From: Rahnella aceris
GTDB lineage: Bacteria; Pseudomonadota; Gammaproteobacteria; Enterobacterales; Enterobacteriaceae
Direction: 5' to 3'
DNA length: 64,000 nucleotides
Assembly: GCF_011684115.1 (NCBI RefSeq)
Contig: NZ_JAADJV010000002.1
Location: 433,209-497,208 of the forward strand
The position numbers were made by a program, and so were the translations under genes. A model generated the notes under the pieces. That model was not told the origin of the DNA. It ran no database searches and was given only the letters and a program-made list of their open reading frames with translations. Shown piece after piece: positions 43,177 through 51,183 of this stretch (position 1 is its first letter; every line of letters begins with the position of its first letter).

Positions 43177-44628
43177 ATGATCAAGATTGACCTTTCCGAT
43201 TCACCCTTTTTTGATGAAATGTTGATGGCTGAAGGCAAACACCGCAGCCATTATCAGGCCTACTGGCAGTGGTTGCAGCAAGCCGATCAACAGGCAGTCC
43301 AGCGCAAAAAAGAGGAAGCTGCGCTGTTGTTTCACCGGGTGGGGATTACCTTTAATGTTTATGGCGAAGATGATGGCGCGGAACGGCTGATCCCGTTTGA
43401 CAGCGTGCCACGCATTATTCCGGCCAGCGAATGGCAGATGCTTGATCGCGGGATCCGTCAGCGGGTTCAGGCGCTTAATGCTTTTCTGCATGATATTTAT
43501 CATGACCAGAAGATCCTCAAGGCAGGGATCGTGCCCGCCGAACAAGTGCTGGCCAACGATCAGTATCAGCCCTGCATGCAGGGCATCGATCTTCATCGTG
43601 ATACCTACGCCCACATTGCCGGAACCGACATGGTGCGGGGAGGCGATGGCGAATACTACGTGCTGGAAGACAACCTGCGCACGCCGTCCGGTGTGTCTTA
43701 CATGATGGAAAACCGCAAAATGATGATGCGGTTATATCCCGAATTGTTTGCCGAGCAGCGTATCGCGCCGGTTTCCCGCTACCCTTCCCACTTACTGCAA
43801 ACCCTGCGCGAAAGCACCACCGTCAACGATCCGACCGTCGTGGTACTGACGCCCGGCCGCTTTAACAGTGCCTATTTCGAGCACAGTTTCCTCGCACAAC
43901 AAATGGGTGTTGAACTGGTAGAAAGTGTCGATCTGTTCGTGAAAGACGGCGCGGTGTTTATGCGCACCACCGCCGGACCGTGCAAGATTGACGTGATCTA
44001 CCGGCGTATTGACGACGCCTTCCTCGATCCGCTGGCGTTCCGCGCCGATTCCATGCTCGGGGTTCCCGGCCTGCTGTCGGTGTATCGATCCGGTGGTGTG
44101 GTGCTGGCGAATGCGATCGGTACCGGCGTGGCGGATGATAAATCGATCTACCCGTATGTACCGGAGATGATCCGTTACTACCTGGCGGAAGATCCGATCC
44201 TCAATAACGTGCCGACGTGGCAATGCCGCAAGGAAAGCGATCTGTCTTTCGTGCTGGCAAACCTGGAAAAAATGGTGGTGAAAGAGGTTCATGGCGCAGG
44301 CGGTTACGGCATGCTGATTGGGCCGACGGCCAGCAAGGCAGAAATTGAACGCTTCCGCGAATTACTGCGCATCCGCCCGGAAAACTACATCGCGCAGGAA
44401 ACGCTGGCGCTTTCCACCTGCCCGACCTTTGTCGGTAACGGGCTGGCACCGCGTCATATCGACCTGCGGCCATTTGCGCTGACCGGTGCCGAAATTCGTC
44501 TGGTACCGGGCGGATTAACCCGCGTAGCGCTGGAAGAAGGCTCGCTGGTAGTGAATTCATCTCAGGGCGGCGGGACCAAAGATACCTGGGTGCTGGAAGA
44601 AAATCCGACGGAGGATGACGCATGCTAA
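43177..44628 (+). CDS. Circularly permuted ATP-grasp protein of the Anbu operon
   Basis: A 483-residue protein of the circularly permuted ATP-grasp family (DUF404/DUF407 type). Family members are thought to make peptide-like or amide bonds using ATP, but the substrate is unknown. Visible segments: YYVLEDNLRTPSGVSYMMENR near 160, VVVLTPGRFNSAYFEHSFLA near 225, and the glycine-rich VVKEVHGAGGYGMLIGPTAS near 370 followed by RHIDLRPFAL. Start ATG 43177 is five bases after GAGG; a TTG-started extension to 43129 would begin at the predicted transcription start and is rejected. It overlaps the alpha-E gene by seven bases. Confidence 0.88.
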   Translation: MIKIDLSDSPFFDEMLMAEGKHRSHYQAYWQWLQQADQQAVQRKKEEAALLFHRVGITFNVYGEDDGAERLIPFDSVPRIIPASEWQMLDRGIRQRVQALNAFLHDIYHDQKILKAGIVPAEQVLANDQYQPCMQGIDLHRDTYAHIAGTDMVRGGDGEYYVLEDNLRTPSGVSYMMENRKMMMRLYPELFAEQRIAPVSRYPSHLLQTLRESTTVNDPTVVVLTPGRFNSAYFEHSFLAQQMGVELVESVDLFVKDGAVFMRTTAGPCKIDVIYRRIDDAFLDPLAFRADSMLGVPGLLSVYRSGGVVLANAIGTGVADDKSIYPYVPEMIRYYLAEDPILNNVPTWQCRKESDLSFVLANLEKMVVKEVHGAGGYGMLIGPTASKAEIERFRELLRIRPENYIAQETLALSTCPTFVGNGLAPRHIDLRPFALTGAEIRLVPGGLTRVALEEGSLVVNSSQGGGTKDTWVLEENPTEDDAC

Positions 44629-45563
44629 GCAGAACAGCCAGCGAACTGTACTGGATGGCGCGTTATCTGGAACGCGCCGAGAATATTGCACGCCTGCTGG
44701 ACGTGACCAATAAGCTGTCGATGATGTCGATCCGTGACGTCAACGCACGCGATGAAAACAATGATTTACTGGTACCGCTGACCATGACCGGTACGCGGAC
44801 ACTGTTCAACGAGCACTATCCGCAGGAGTCGATGGGTAATCTGCTCAACTTCTTCGCTCTGGACAGCTTCAACCACAGCAGCATTTTCAGTTGCCTGCAA
44901 ATGGCCTGGAACAATGCGCATGCGGTGCGCGGCAGTCTTTCTTCTGAAGTCTGGGAAAGCATCAATGCCACCTGGATAGAGATGAAACTGATCCGCCGTC
45001 AGGGCGTCGGTTCTGCCGGTGCAGACGCTTTCTTCGACTGGGTCAAGGAGCGCTCACATCTGTTTCGCGGTGCGATGTTCGGCACATTACTGCGCAGTGA
45101 TGCACTGAACTTTATCCGCCTCGGCACCATGCTTGAGCGGGCGGACAGCACCGCCCGCCTGCTGGATGCCAAAAATCAGTTACTGAATGCCGATGAAGAT
45201 CCGGTGCGCGAGTACTACCGGATGGACACGCTGCTGCGTGCGGTCAGCGCCCGCGAAGCGTTCCACACGCTTTATAAGCAGCAACTTAGCCAGAAACGTA
45301 TTGCCGAGCTGCTGATACTGCGCCGCGAGTTACCGCGTTCTCTGCTTTCCTGTGTCGAAATCATGGCCGAACAGCTGGAGGAAATCGGCGGCAGCGCAGG
45401 CAATTTGCCACGTCGCCGTGTCCATACCCTTCATGCTCAGCTTCGCTTCACCGAAATGGACGAGATTGTTGAGATGGGTCTCAGCCCCTGGTTGATGCAG
45501 TTTCTGGATCAGACCAATGCCATCGCTGAGAGCATTCATCAAACCTATCTGGAGGCCCAATAA
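44622..45563 (+). CDS. Alpha-E domain protein of the Anbu operon
   Basis: An all-helical protein of 313 residues of the DUF403/alpha-E family, beginning MLSRTASELYWMARYLERAENIARLLDV, the family signature (residues 1-28). A second similar repeat, FIRLGTMLERADSTARLLDA, lies near 163-182. Members are almost always encoded beside the circularly permuted ATP-grasp protein and may form one complex with it. The biochemical role is unknown. It shares seven bases with the upstream gene and one with the downstream gene (TAATG), so the three are translationally coupled. Confidence 0.88.
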   Translation: MLSRTASELYWMARYLERAENIARLLDVTNKLSMMSIRDVNARDENNDLLVPLTMTGTRTLFNEHYPQESMGNLLNFFALDSFNHSSIFSCLQMAWNNAHAVRGSLSSEVWESINATWIEMKLIRRQGVGSAGADAFFDWVKERSHLFRGAMFGTLLRSDALNFIRLGTMLERADSTARLLDAKNQLLNADEDPVREYYRMDTLLRAVSAREAFHTLYKQQLSQKRIAELLILRRELPRSLLSCVEIMAEQLEEIGGSAGNLPRRRVHTLHAQLRFTEMDEIVEMGLSPWLMQFLDQTNAIAESIHQTYLEAQ

Positions 45564-46357
45564 TGAAACTGAATGTCACACATCAGACGCATTACAGCTA
45601 TGCGCAACAGGTTAAACACAGCACGCAATATCTGCGCCTCACACCGCAGGATTCCAGCCATCAGAAGATTTTGTCGTGGGATCTGACCTTGCCGGAATAT
45701 GCCACCCGCACGCTGGATGCCTATGGCAATGTGCTGCATGTCCTGACGCTCGATCAACCCCATCAGGCGATCACCATTGAAGCCAACGGCGTGGTCGAGA
45801 TTGAAGACAATACGGAAGACGATAATTGCGGGCATCTCTCGCCGCTGGTGTTTTTGCGCACCAGCCCGCTGACCCTGGCCGATGGCGCGATCCGCGATTT
45901 CGCCAGCCGTTATTACCGGCCGCAGGCACAGCATGAAAGTCTGTGCAGCCTGATGGGCGAACTGCTGCTGAAAATGCCTTACAACCCCGGCAGCACCACG
46001 GTGAAAGACAGCGCCTCACAAGCCTTTTCAGCACAAACCGGCGTATGTCAGGATCACACACACGTTTTCCTGGCCTGCTGCCGCAGCCTGGGCATTCCGG
46101 CGCGTTACGTCAGCGGCTATCTTTACTCGGAAGACTCGGCGCATGTGGCCATGCATGCGTGGGCGGAAGCCTGGCTGGATGACCGCTGGCAGAGCTTCGA
46201 TGTCACCAATAACACCTGTAAACCGAATCAGCATTTGAAACTGGCTATCGGCATAGATTATCTTGATGCATGCCCGGTCCGCGGTATCCGGTTAGGGGGA
46301 GGAAGCGAAGACATGCGCACTGTCGCGGCCGTTGCCATACTCGACGTTCCGCAATGA
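45563..46357 (+). CDS. Transglutaminase-like cysteine protein of the Anbu operon
   Basis: A 264-residue protein with an N-terminal bacterial transglutaminase-like domain (about 1-90, starting LNVTHQTHYSYAQQV) and a transglutaminase-like catalytic core. The Cys is in GVCQDHTHVFLACCRSLGIPAR near 156, the His in HAWAEAW near 194 and the Asp in FDVTNN near 209, so the triad is complete. Such enzymes cleave or exchange amide bonds. There is no signal peptide, so it is cytoplasmic, consistent with acting with the neighbouring ATP-grasp and peptidase. Confidence 0.9.
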   Translation: MKLNVTHQTHYSYAQQVKHSTQYLRLTPQDSSHQKILSWDLTLPEYATRTLDAYGNVLHVLTLDQPHQAITIEANGVVEIEDNTEDDNCGHLSPLVFLRTSPLTLADGAIRDFASRYYRPQAQHESLCSLMGELLLKMPYNPGSTTVKDSASQAFSAQTGVCQDHTHVFLACCRSLGIPARYVSGYLYSEDSAHVAMHAWAEAWLDDRWQSFDVTNNTCKPNQHLKLAIGIDYLDACPVRGIRLGGGSEDMRTVAAVAILDVPQ

Positions 46358-46383
46358 TCCTGAATACCTGAGGAAACCTTTTT

Positions 46384-47115
46384 ATGACTTACTGTGTGGC
46401 CATGCGCTTGTCCTCTGGCCTGGTGTTTGTTTCAGATTCACGCACCAATGCCGGAGTGGACCATATTTCCACCTTCCGTAAACTGCATGTTTTTCATCAA
46501 AGCGATGAACGCGTGCTGGTGATCCAGAGTGCCGGAAATCTGGCGACCACACAGAGCATTATCAGTCTGCTGCATCGTCGCTGCGCAGACGATGAGCGGG
46601 AAAACCTGCTGAACGTGAAGTCGCTTTACGATGCCGCCAGCCTGCTGGGTGAAACGGTGCGTGAAGTGATTGCACGGGACAGCGGCGCAAATCAGGGGGG
46701 CAATACAGATTTCAGCTGCAATCTGTTGCTCGGCGGACAGATTAAAGGTGAGGGCCAGCGGCTGTTCCACATTTATCCGCAGGGGAATTTCATCGAAGCC
46801 ACGCACGACACGCCGTATTTCCAGATTGGTGAGAGTAAGTACGGTAAGCCGATTATCGATCGCGTACTGAGCTACGACACCGCGCTGGATCAGGCGATGC
46901 AATGTGCGCTGATTTCGATGGACTCCACACTGCGCAGTAATCTTTCCGTCGGCCTGCCGCTGGATGTGATGACCTATCCGACAGACAGCTTCAGCGCCGC
47001 GCAACAGCACCGGATCACCGAAACACACCCGTATTTCGACATGATCCGCAAAGGCTGGGGCGAAGGCCTGCTGAGCATTTTTGCGCAGTTGCCGCCGCTG
47101 AAATTAGACGAGTAA
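46384..47115 (+). CDS. Anbu-type proteasome-like peptidase
   Basis: A 243-residue member of the Ntn-hydrolase proteasome superfamily, of the Anbu (ancestral beta-subunit) group distinct from HslV. Removal of Met1 would expose Thr2 as nucleophile (MTYCVAMRL). With Thr counted as residue 1, Asp17 (FVSDSRTNAG) and Lys32 (STFRKLHVF) complete the classic proteasome triad. No unfoldase gene is adjacent, in contrast to hslVU, which is usual for Anbu. Its three upstream neighbours are the standard Anbu partners. The ATG follows GAGGAAACC. The physiological substrate and activation are not known. Confidence 0.92.
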   Translation: MTYCVAMRLSSGLVFVSDSRTNAGVDHISTFRKLHVFHQSDERVLVIQSAGNLATTQSIISLLHRRCADDERENLLNVKSLYDAASLLGETVREVIARDSGANQGGNTDFSCNLLLGGQIKGEGQRLFHIYPQGNFIEATHDTPYFQIGESKYGKPIIDRVLSYDTALDQAMQCALISMDSTLRSNLSVGLPLDVMTYPTDSFSAAQQHRITETHPYFDMIRKGWGEGLLSIFAQLPPLKLDE

Positions 47116-47214
47116 TAATCCACCACATCAGGTCTGGGGAAAATGGACAACCTCAGACCTGCCCCGTATTATCAATATCCCGTCCTTAATACGGATATTT
47201 GAGGTGCATATATT

Positions 47215-48246
47215 GTGGCAGTCACTATTTATGATATTGCCCGTCTGGCAAAAGTGTCCAAATCTACCGTTTCCAGAGTTATTACCAACCAAACCAATAT
47301 TTCGCCAGATGCCCGTGAGCGCGTGCTGGATGCTATCCGCACGCTGAATTATCAGCCAAGCAAACTGGCGCGGGCGCTGACATCCAAAGGTTTTGATGCG
47401 ATTTTAGTGATATCCACCCGTTCGACCAAAACAACCGCCGGGAACCCTTTCTTCTCCGAAATATTGCAATCCATTGCGCTGAGAGCGGAAGAAGAGGGTT
47501 TTGACGTTATTTTGCAGACGTCCAAAAATAGCGAAGAAGATCTGCAAAAGTGTGTCGCTAAAATAACGGAAAAAATGGTGAAAGGTGTGATAATGCTCAG
47601 TTCACCCGCCGATGAATATATTCTGGAACAGTTAGATAATTATCAGGTTCCTGTGGTGGTGATTGGCAATATTGAAGGAACATATCAGCACGTCTTTTCC
47701 GTCGATACCGATAATTTTCAGGACAGTTACCGGCTGACAGAACATCTTATTTCGCTCGGTCACCAGGATATTGCCTGCCTGCACGCGCCGCTGGATTATC
47801 ACGTTTCCATTGACCGCCTTGCCGGTTATAAACGCGCCATGCAGGATGCCGGTCTGACTGCGCAACCGGGCCTGATGATTGACGGCGGTTATACCACCGA
47901 AAGCGCTTATCTGGCGGCGACGACATTGCTGCAAAAGGCGCATCCGCCGACGGCCGTTTTCGCCACGGATGCCGTGAAAGTCATGAGCATTTACCGCGCG
48001 GCCCATGAACAGAAAAAGATCATTCCCGATGAAATTTCCATCACCGGTTACAGCAGCGACAATATTTCGCCGATCCTGTCTCCGGGGCTGACCGGCATTG
48101 AAATTCCTATCCGCGAATTAGGCTGGCAGGGTTGCGGTGTGCTGTTCGATAAAATTTTCGATCGTCCCGGAGCGCATTCCCGCACGCTGGTGCCGACACA
48201 GCTGGTGGTGAATCATTCCGCCATAGAAATCACTGCCGGAAAATAA
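47215..48246 (+). CDS. ycjW: LacI-family regulator YcjW
   Basis: A 343-residue LacI/GalR repressor with the [24 protein letters not shown], hinge [14 protein letters not shown] and a periplasmic-binding-protein-like effector domain. It begins at GTG 47215 after GAGGTG. It lies convergent to ompG at the end of the ycj cluster, as in E. coli, and probably represses the ycj operon through the palindrome at 61239-61254. A short AT-rich inverted repeat (CGTATT and AATACG, about 47165-47195) lies before its own start. Confidence 0.92.
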   Translation: MAVTIYDIARLAKVSKSTVSRVITNQTNISPDARERVLDAIRTLNYQPSKLARALTSKGFDAILVISTRSTKTTAGNPFFSEILQSIALRAEEEGFDVILQTSKNSEEDLQKCVAKITEKMVKGVIMLSSPADEYILEQLDNYQVPVVVIGNIEGTYQHVFSVDTDNFQDSYRLTEHLISLGHQDIACLHAPLDYHVSIDRLAGYKRAMQDAGLTAQPGLMIDGGYTTESAYLAATTLLQKAHPPTAVFATDAVKVMSIYRAAHEQKKIIPDEISITGYSSDNISPILSPGLTGIEIPIRELGWQGCGVLFDKIFDRPGAHSRTLVPTQLVVNHSAIEITAGK

Positions 48247-48250
48247 GAAA

Positions 48251-48280
48251 ACCCAACCGGAAAACAGCTTCCGGTTGGGT
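48251..48280. terminator. Terminator between convergent ycjW and ompG
   Basis: ACCCAACCGGAA (48251-48262) pairs exactly with TTCCGGTTGGGT (48269-48280), a 12-bp stem between the two stops. The minus strand follows with TTTTCTTATTT, suiting ompG best. Confidence 0.85.
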
Positions 48281-48291
48281 GATGAGAGGCA

Positions 48292-49302
48292 TCAGAAAGA
48301 ATAGGTGACACCGACACCGGTATAATGGAATTTGGTCTTCGCATTGGCGCTGGCATCGGTATTATCGTGCAACTGCAATTCGTAGGCATATTCCAGTGAG
48401 ATGGCAAAACCGTTGGGTAAAGGCTGATTGATTAACAACCCGAATCGCGTATCGGTTTCTCCTTCGCGTTCTCCGCGATCATCATTGTAATAATAGGTAT
48501 CCAGCGTCCGGCGGGCATAAGGCGTCAGCACAGTTTTCCCGCTGGAGAAAAGATCGAAGCTCACCGGCAAATAGATACGCGCTTCCTGTTTAGCGAATTC
48601 CCCGCGCTGGCTGTCACCGGTATTCCATCCGCGATCTAAATAATAACTGACCTGCATCGCGATATCGTCGGTGAAACTGTATTTCAAACCAGTTTCACCT
48701 TCAAACTCTTTATTCAGATAACCGTTGTCGTCCATACTGTTATAATAATTATACAACGCCATCCAGCCGTTATATTTCAACGCAGGACTAAGCGACACCG
48801 ACCAGTCTGGCTGAATGGTATAACGCTGGGTATTATAAGAATTGCCCTCTTTCTTTTTATCTTCATTATATTGCCACTGATAGTTCCTGAAACCGAGCAT
48901 CAGCCCCAGCGCATAATCTGCGTTATCCACAAACTGATAATGCATATCGAATTCGACCTGATTAAACCAGTCACTCCGGGTATCTTCGGAGTAATCGACG
49001 TTATGGTCTTCCTGATAAAATGCGCCGTAGAAGTTCCACTTTCCTTTGCTGAAGTTAACAAATACCGTCGGTTCATAAGCGCCGTCTTTATCGCCCTGAC
49101 CTTCTGTGTTCTCTGTTTCCTGCATGGCGCCGATCTGCACTTTCCAGGGTTCAGCAGGTAACGCAACGTTACCGATCGGTACCGGCGTCAGCATTGCCGG
49201 TGAATTATGATCTTCATTTTTATTTACGCTTTCGCTCTCAGCGGAAAAAGCCGACGAGCAGACTGTGCCGCATAATAATGCGGCAGCCACTTTCATTTTC
49301 AT
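48292..49302 (-). CDS. ompG: Monomeric outer-membrane porin OmpG
   Basis: A beta-barrel porin of 336 residues that lets larger sugars through as a monomer. It has a signal peptide of about 20 residues (ending SSAFSA). The mature region alternates polar and aromatic residues in beta-hairpin fashion (KWNFYGAFYQED, YALGLMLGFRNYQW, TVLTPYARRTLDTYYY) and ends in YSF, the aromatic C-terminus used by the BAM machinery. It is the last gene of the ycj operon, 99 bases after ycjV, giving the cluster its own outer-membrane entry route. Confidence 0.93.
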   Translation of the reverse strand: MKMKVAAALLCGTVCSSAFSAESESVNKNEDHNSPAMLTPVPIGNVALPAEPWKVQIGAMQETENTEGQGDKDGAYEPTVFVNFSKGKWNFYGAFYQEDHNVDYSEDTRSDWFNQVEFDMHYQFVDNADYALGLMLGFRNYQWQYNEDKKKEGNSYNTQRYTIQPDWSVSLSPALKYNGWMALYNYYNSMDDNGYLNKEFEGETGLKYSFTDDIAMQVSYYLDRGWNTGDSQRGEFAKQEARIYLPVSFDLFSSGKTVLTPYARRTLDTYYYNDDRGEREGETDTRFGLLINQPLPNGFAISLEYAYELQLHDNTDASANAKTKFHYTGVGVTYSF

Positions 49303-49401
49303 TATAATAATTCCTTTTACAGTAGGGACATATGGATATTAAAACAACGGATAACCTCTTTTAAAATTCGTGTTATTTATACACGTTAGTGACATAACTT
49401 A

Positions 49402-50490
49402 TTAATGCGCGGTAATGACTTCCTCAGTTTCACAATCAAAGAAATGACATTTATTCATATCAAAGCACAGGGATAATAATTGTCCGGCCTGATAATCAGT
49501 ATTAGCGTTTGAACGGCAGACAAATTCATGACCGCCAATCGAGCAATACAACATAAATTCTGCTCCGGTCAGTTCAGCCACCGTAATTCGCGCGTCAAAA
49601 TGTGCGTTCTGCTGCTCTGCACCGGCGATATCTTCAGGACGGATCCCGAGTACCAGCGGTTTACGTTGATAACCCCGTGCATTCAATATCGTCAGTTTGT
49701 CTTCAGGCACCGGAATATGCAGACTTTCCGTCACGAAAAAGTTGCCATCCAGCGCACCACGGATAAAGTTCATCGCCGGTGATCCAATAAAACCGGCCAC
49801 AAACATATTTTGTGGATGGTTATAGACCGTTTTAGGCGCGCCAACCTGCTGGATAATGCCGTCTTTCATCACCACAATCCGCGTTGCCATGGTCATGGCT
49901 TCGGTCTGATCATGGGTGACATAAATCATCGTCGTATTGAGTTTATGGTGCAGCTTGCTGATTTCGGCCCGCATCTGTACCCGCAGTTTGGCATCGAGGT
50001 TCGACAGCGGTTCGTCCATCAGAAAGACTTTGGCATCACGCACAATCGCGCGCCCGAGCGCGACGCGCTGACGCTGGCCGCCGGATAACGCCCCCGGACG
50101 TCGCGCCAGATACTCATTCAGCCCGAGGATCTGGGCCGCATACTCCACGCGCTGACTGATTTCCTCCGGCGCAATCTTTCTCAGTTTCAGGCCAAACGCC
50201 ATGTTGTCGTACACGGACATATGCGGGTAAAGCGCATAGTTCTGAAATACCATCGCTATCTCGCGATCTTTCGGTGCGACGTCGTTCATGCGCACGCCGT
50301 CGATCAGCAGGTCGCCGGAAGAAATTTCCTCCAGCCCGGCGATCATACGCAGGGTGGTAGATTTTCCGCAGCCGGATGGCCCGACAAACACGATAAATTC
50401 TTTATCCGCGATCTCCAGATTGAAATCCTTCACCACGTGAACCTGTTTGTCGTAAATTTTCTGAATGTGTTGCAGTGAAATCTGAGCCAT
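49402..50490 (-). CDS. ycjV: ABC sugar importer ATP-binding protein YcjV
   Basis: The ATPase for the YcjNOP importer. It has 362 residues with Walker A GPSGCGKST near 38, signature LSGGQRQR near 135, Walker B VFLMDEPLSNLD near 155 and a C-terminal OB-type regulatory domain as in UgpC/MalK. The reading frame is complete. To my knowledge the K-12 counterpart is usually annotated as disrupted, so this copy shows the likely intact form. Nine bases separate it from ycjU. Confidence 0.93.
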   Translation of the reverse strand: MAQISLQHIQKIYDKQVHVVKDFNLEIADKEFIVFVGPSGCGKSTTLRMIAGLEEISSGDLLIDGVRMNDVAPKDREIAMVFQNYALYPHMSVYDNMAFGLKLRKIAPEEISQRVEYAAQILGLNEYLARRPGALSGGQRQRVALGRAIVRDAKVFLMDEPLSNLDAKLRVQMRAEISKLHHKLNTTMIYVTHDQTEAMTMATRIVVMKDGIIQQVGAPKTVYNHPQNMFVAGFIGSPAMNFIRGALDGNFFVTESLHIPVPEDKLTILNARGYQRKPLVLGIRPEDIAGAEQQNAHFDARITVAELTGAEFMLYCSIGGHEFVCRSNANTDYQAGQLLSLCFDMNKCHFFDCETEEVITAH

Positions 50491-50499
50491 AATTTTTCC

Positions 50500-51183
50500 T
50501 TAAATATCAGCCTGATGATGCAACCATAGTTGCCTGATAACCGCCCACGACAGCCCGTCGGTAGAATCCAGACGGTGATTTGCCCCTTCCAGCGTGGCGC
50601 CAATGCCAATCGAGAAAATGCCTCCGGCACGTAATGCATCAATCCCCGCCTGCGCATCCTCTATCCCTGCGGCATGCTGCGGCGCGATATTCAGCGCCTC
50701 GCAAACCTTGAGGAAAATTTCCGGATGCGGTTTGGAATGCGTGATCCGGCGGGCGTCCGCGACATAATCGAAAGCCTGCTCCAGTCCTAACGCCCTGAGC
50801 ACCTGCGGGGCATTTTGTGAAACGGAAGCCAGACCGGTGAGCACGCCCTGTTCACGCAACGTATGCAGCAATTCACTGATCCCCGGCAAAATGTCCGCCG
50901 TGGTCAGCCCGGCGAGTAATGCGACATAATCGGCATTTTTCTCCGCCGCCATTGCGTCACATTCTGCCTGCGTAAAAGTTCCGGTTTTTCCGCCCACAGC
51001 GAGGATCTTCAACAGCGATTCCTGACGACTGACGCCCTTCAGTTGCTCATTAAACGCAGCATCGATGGGGATCCCGATACGCTGCGCCAGTCGTTGCCAG
51101 GCCATAAAATGCAGGTGTGCGGTATCGACCACCACACCATCGAGGTCAAAAATAACGGCACGCGGCAGGGGTTCAGTTTTCAT
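50500..51183 (-). CDS. ycjU: Beta-phosphoglucomutase YcjU
   Basis: Interconverts beta-glucose 1-phosphate and glucose 6-phosphate, taking the product of the inverting phosphorylase YcjT. The HAD-family product of 227 residues shows the nucleophile and acid Asp pair in IFDLDGVVVDTAHLH, the cap-domain KGVSRQESL and the C-terminal GIEDAQAG. The second of two adjacent ATGs (51183) has the better spacing to AGGA; 51186 would add one Met. It overlaps the end of ycjT. Confidence 0.93.
   Translation of the reverse strand: MKTEPLPRAVIFDLDGVVVDTAHLHFMAWQRLAQRIGIPIDAAFNEQLKGVSRQESLLKILAVGGKTGTFTQAECDAMAAEKNADYVALLAGLTTADILPGISELLHTLREQGVLTGLASVSQNAPQVLRALGLEQAFDYVADARRITHSKPHPEIFLKVCEALNIAPQHAAGIEDAQAGIDALRAGGIFSIGIGATLEGANHRLDSTDGLSWAVIRQLWLHHQADI

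Noticed and set aside
47127..47162. AGGTCTG/CAGACCT inverted repeat after the Anbu gene
   Set aside because: The loop is long and there is no T run, so I did not call it a terminator, although it may still separate the Anbu operon from ycjW.
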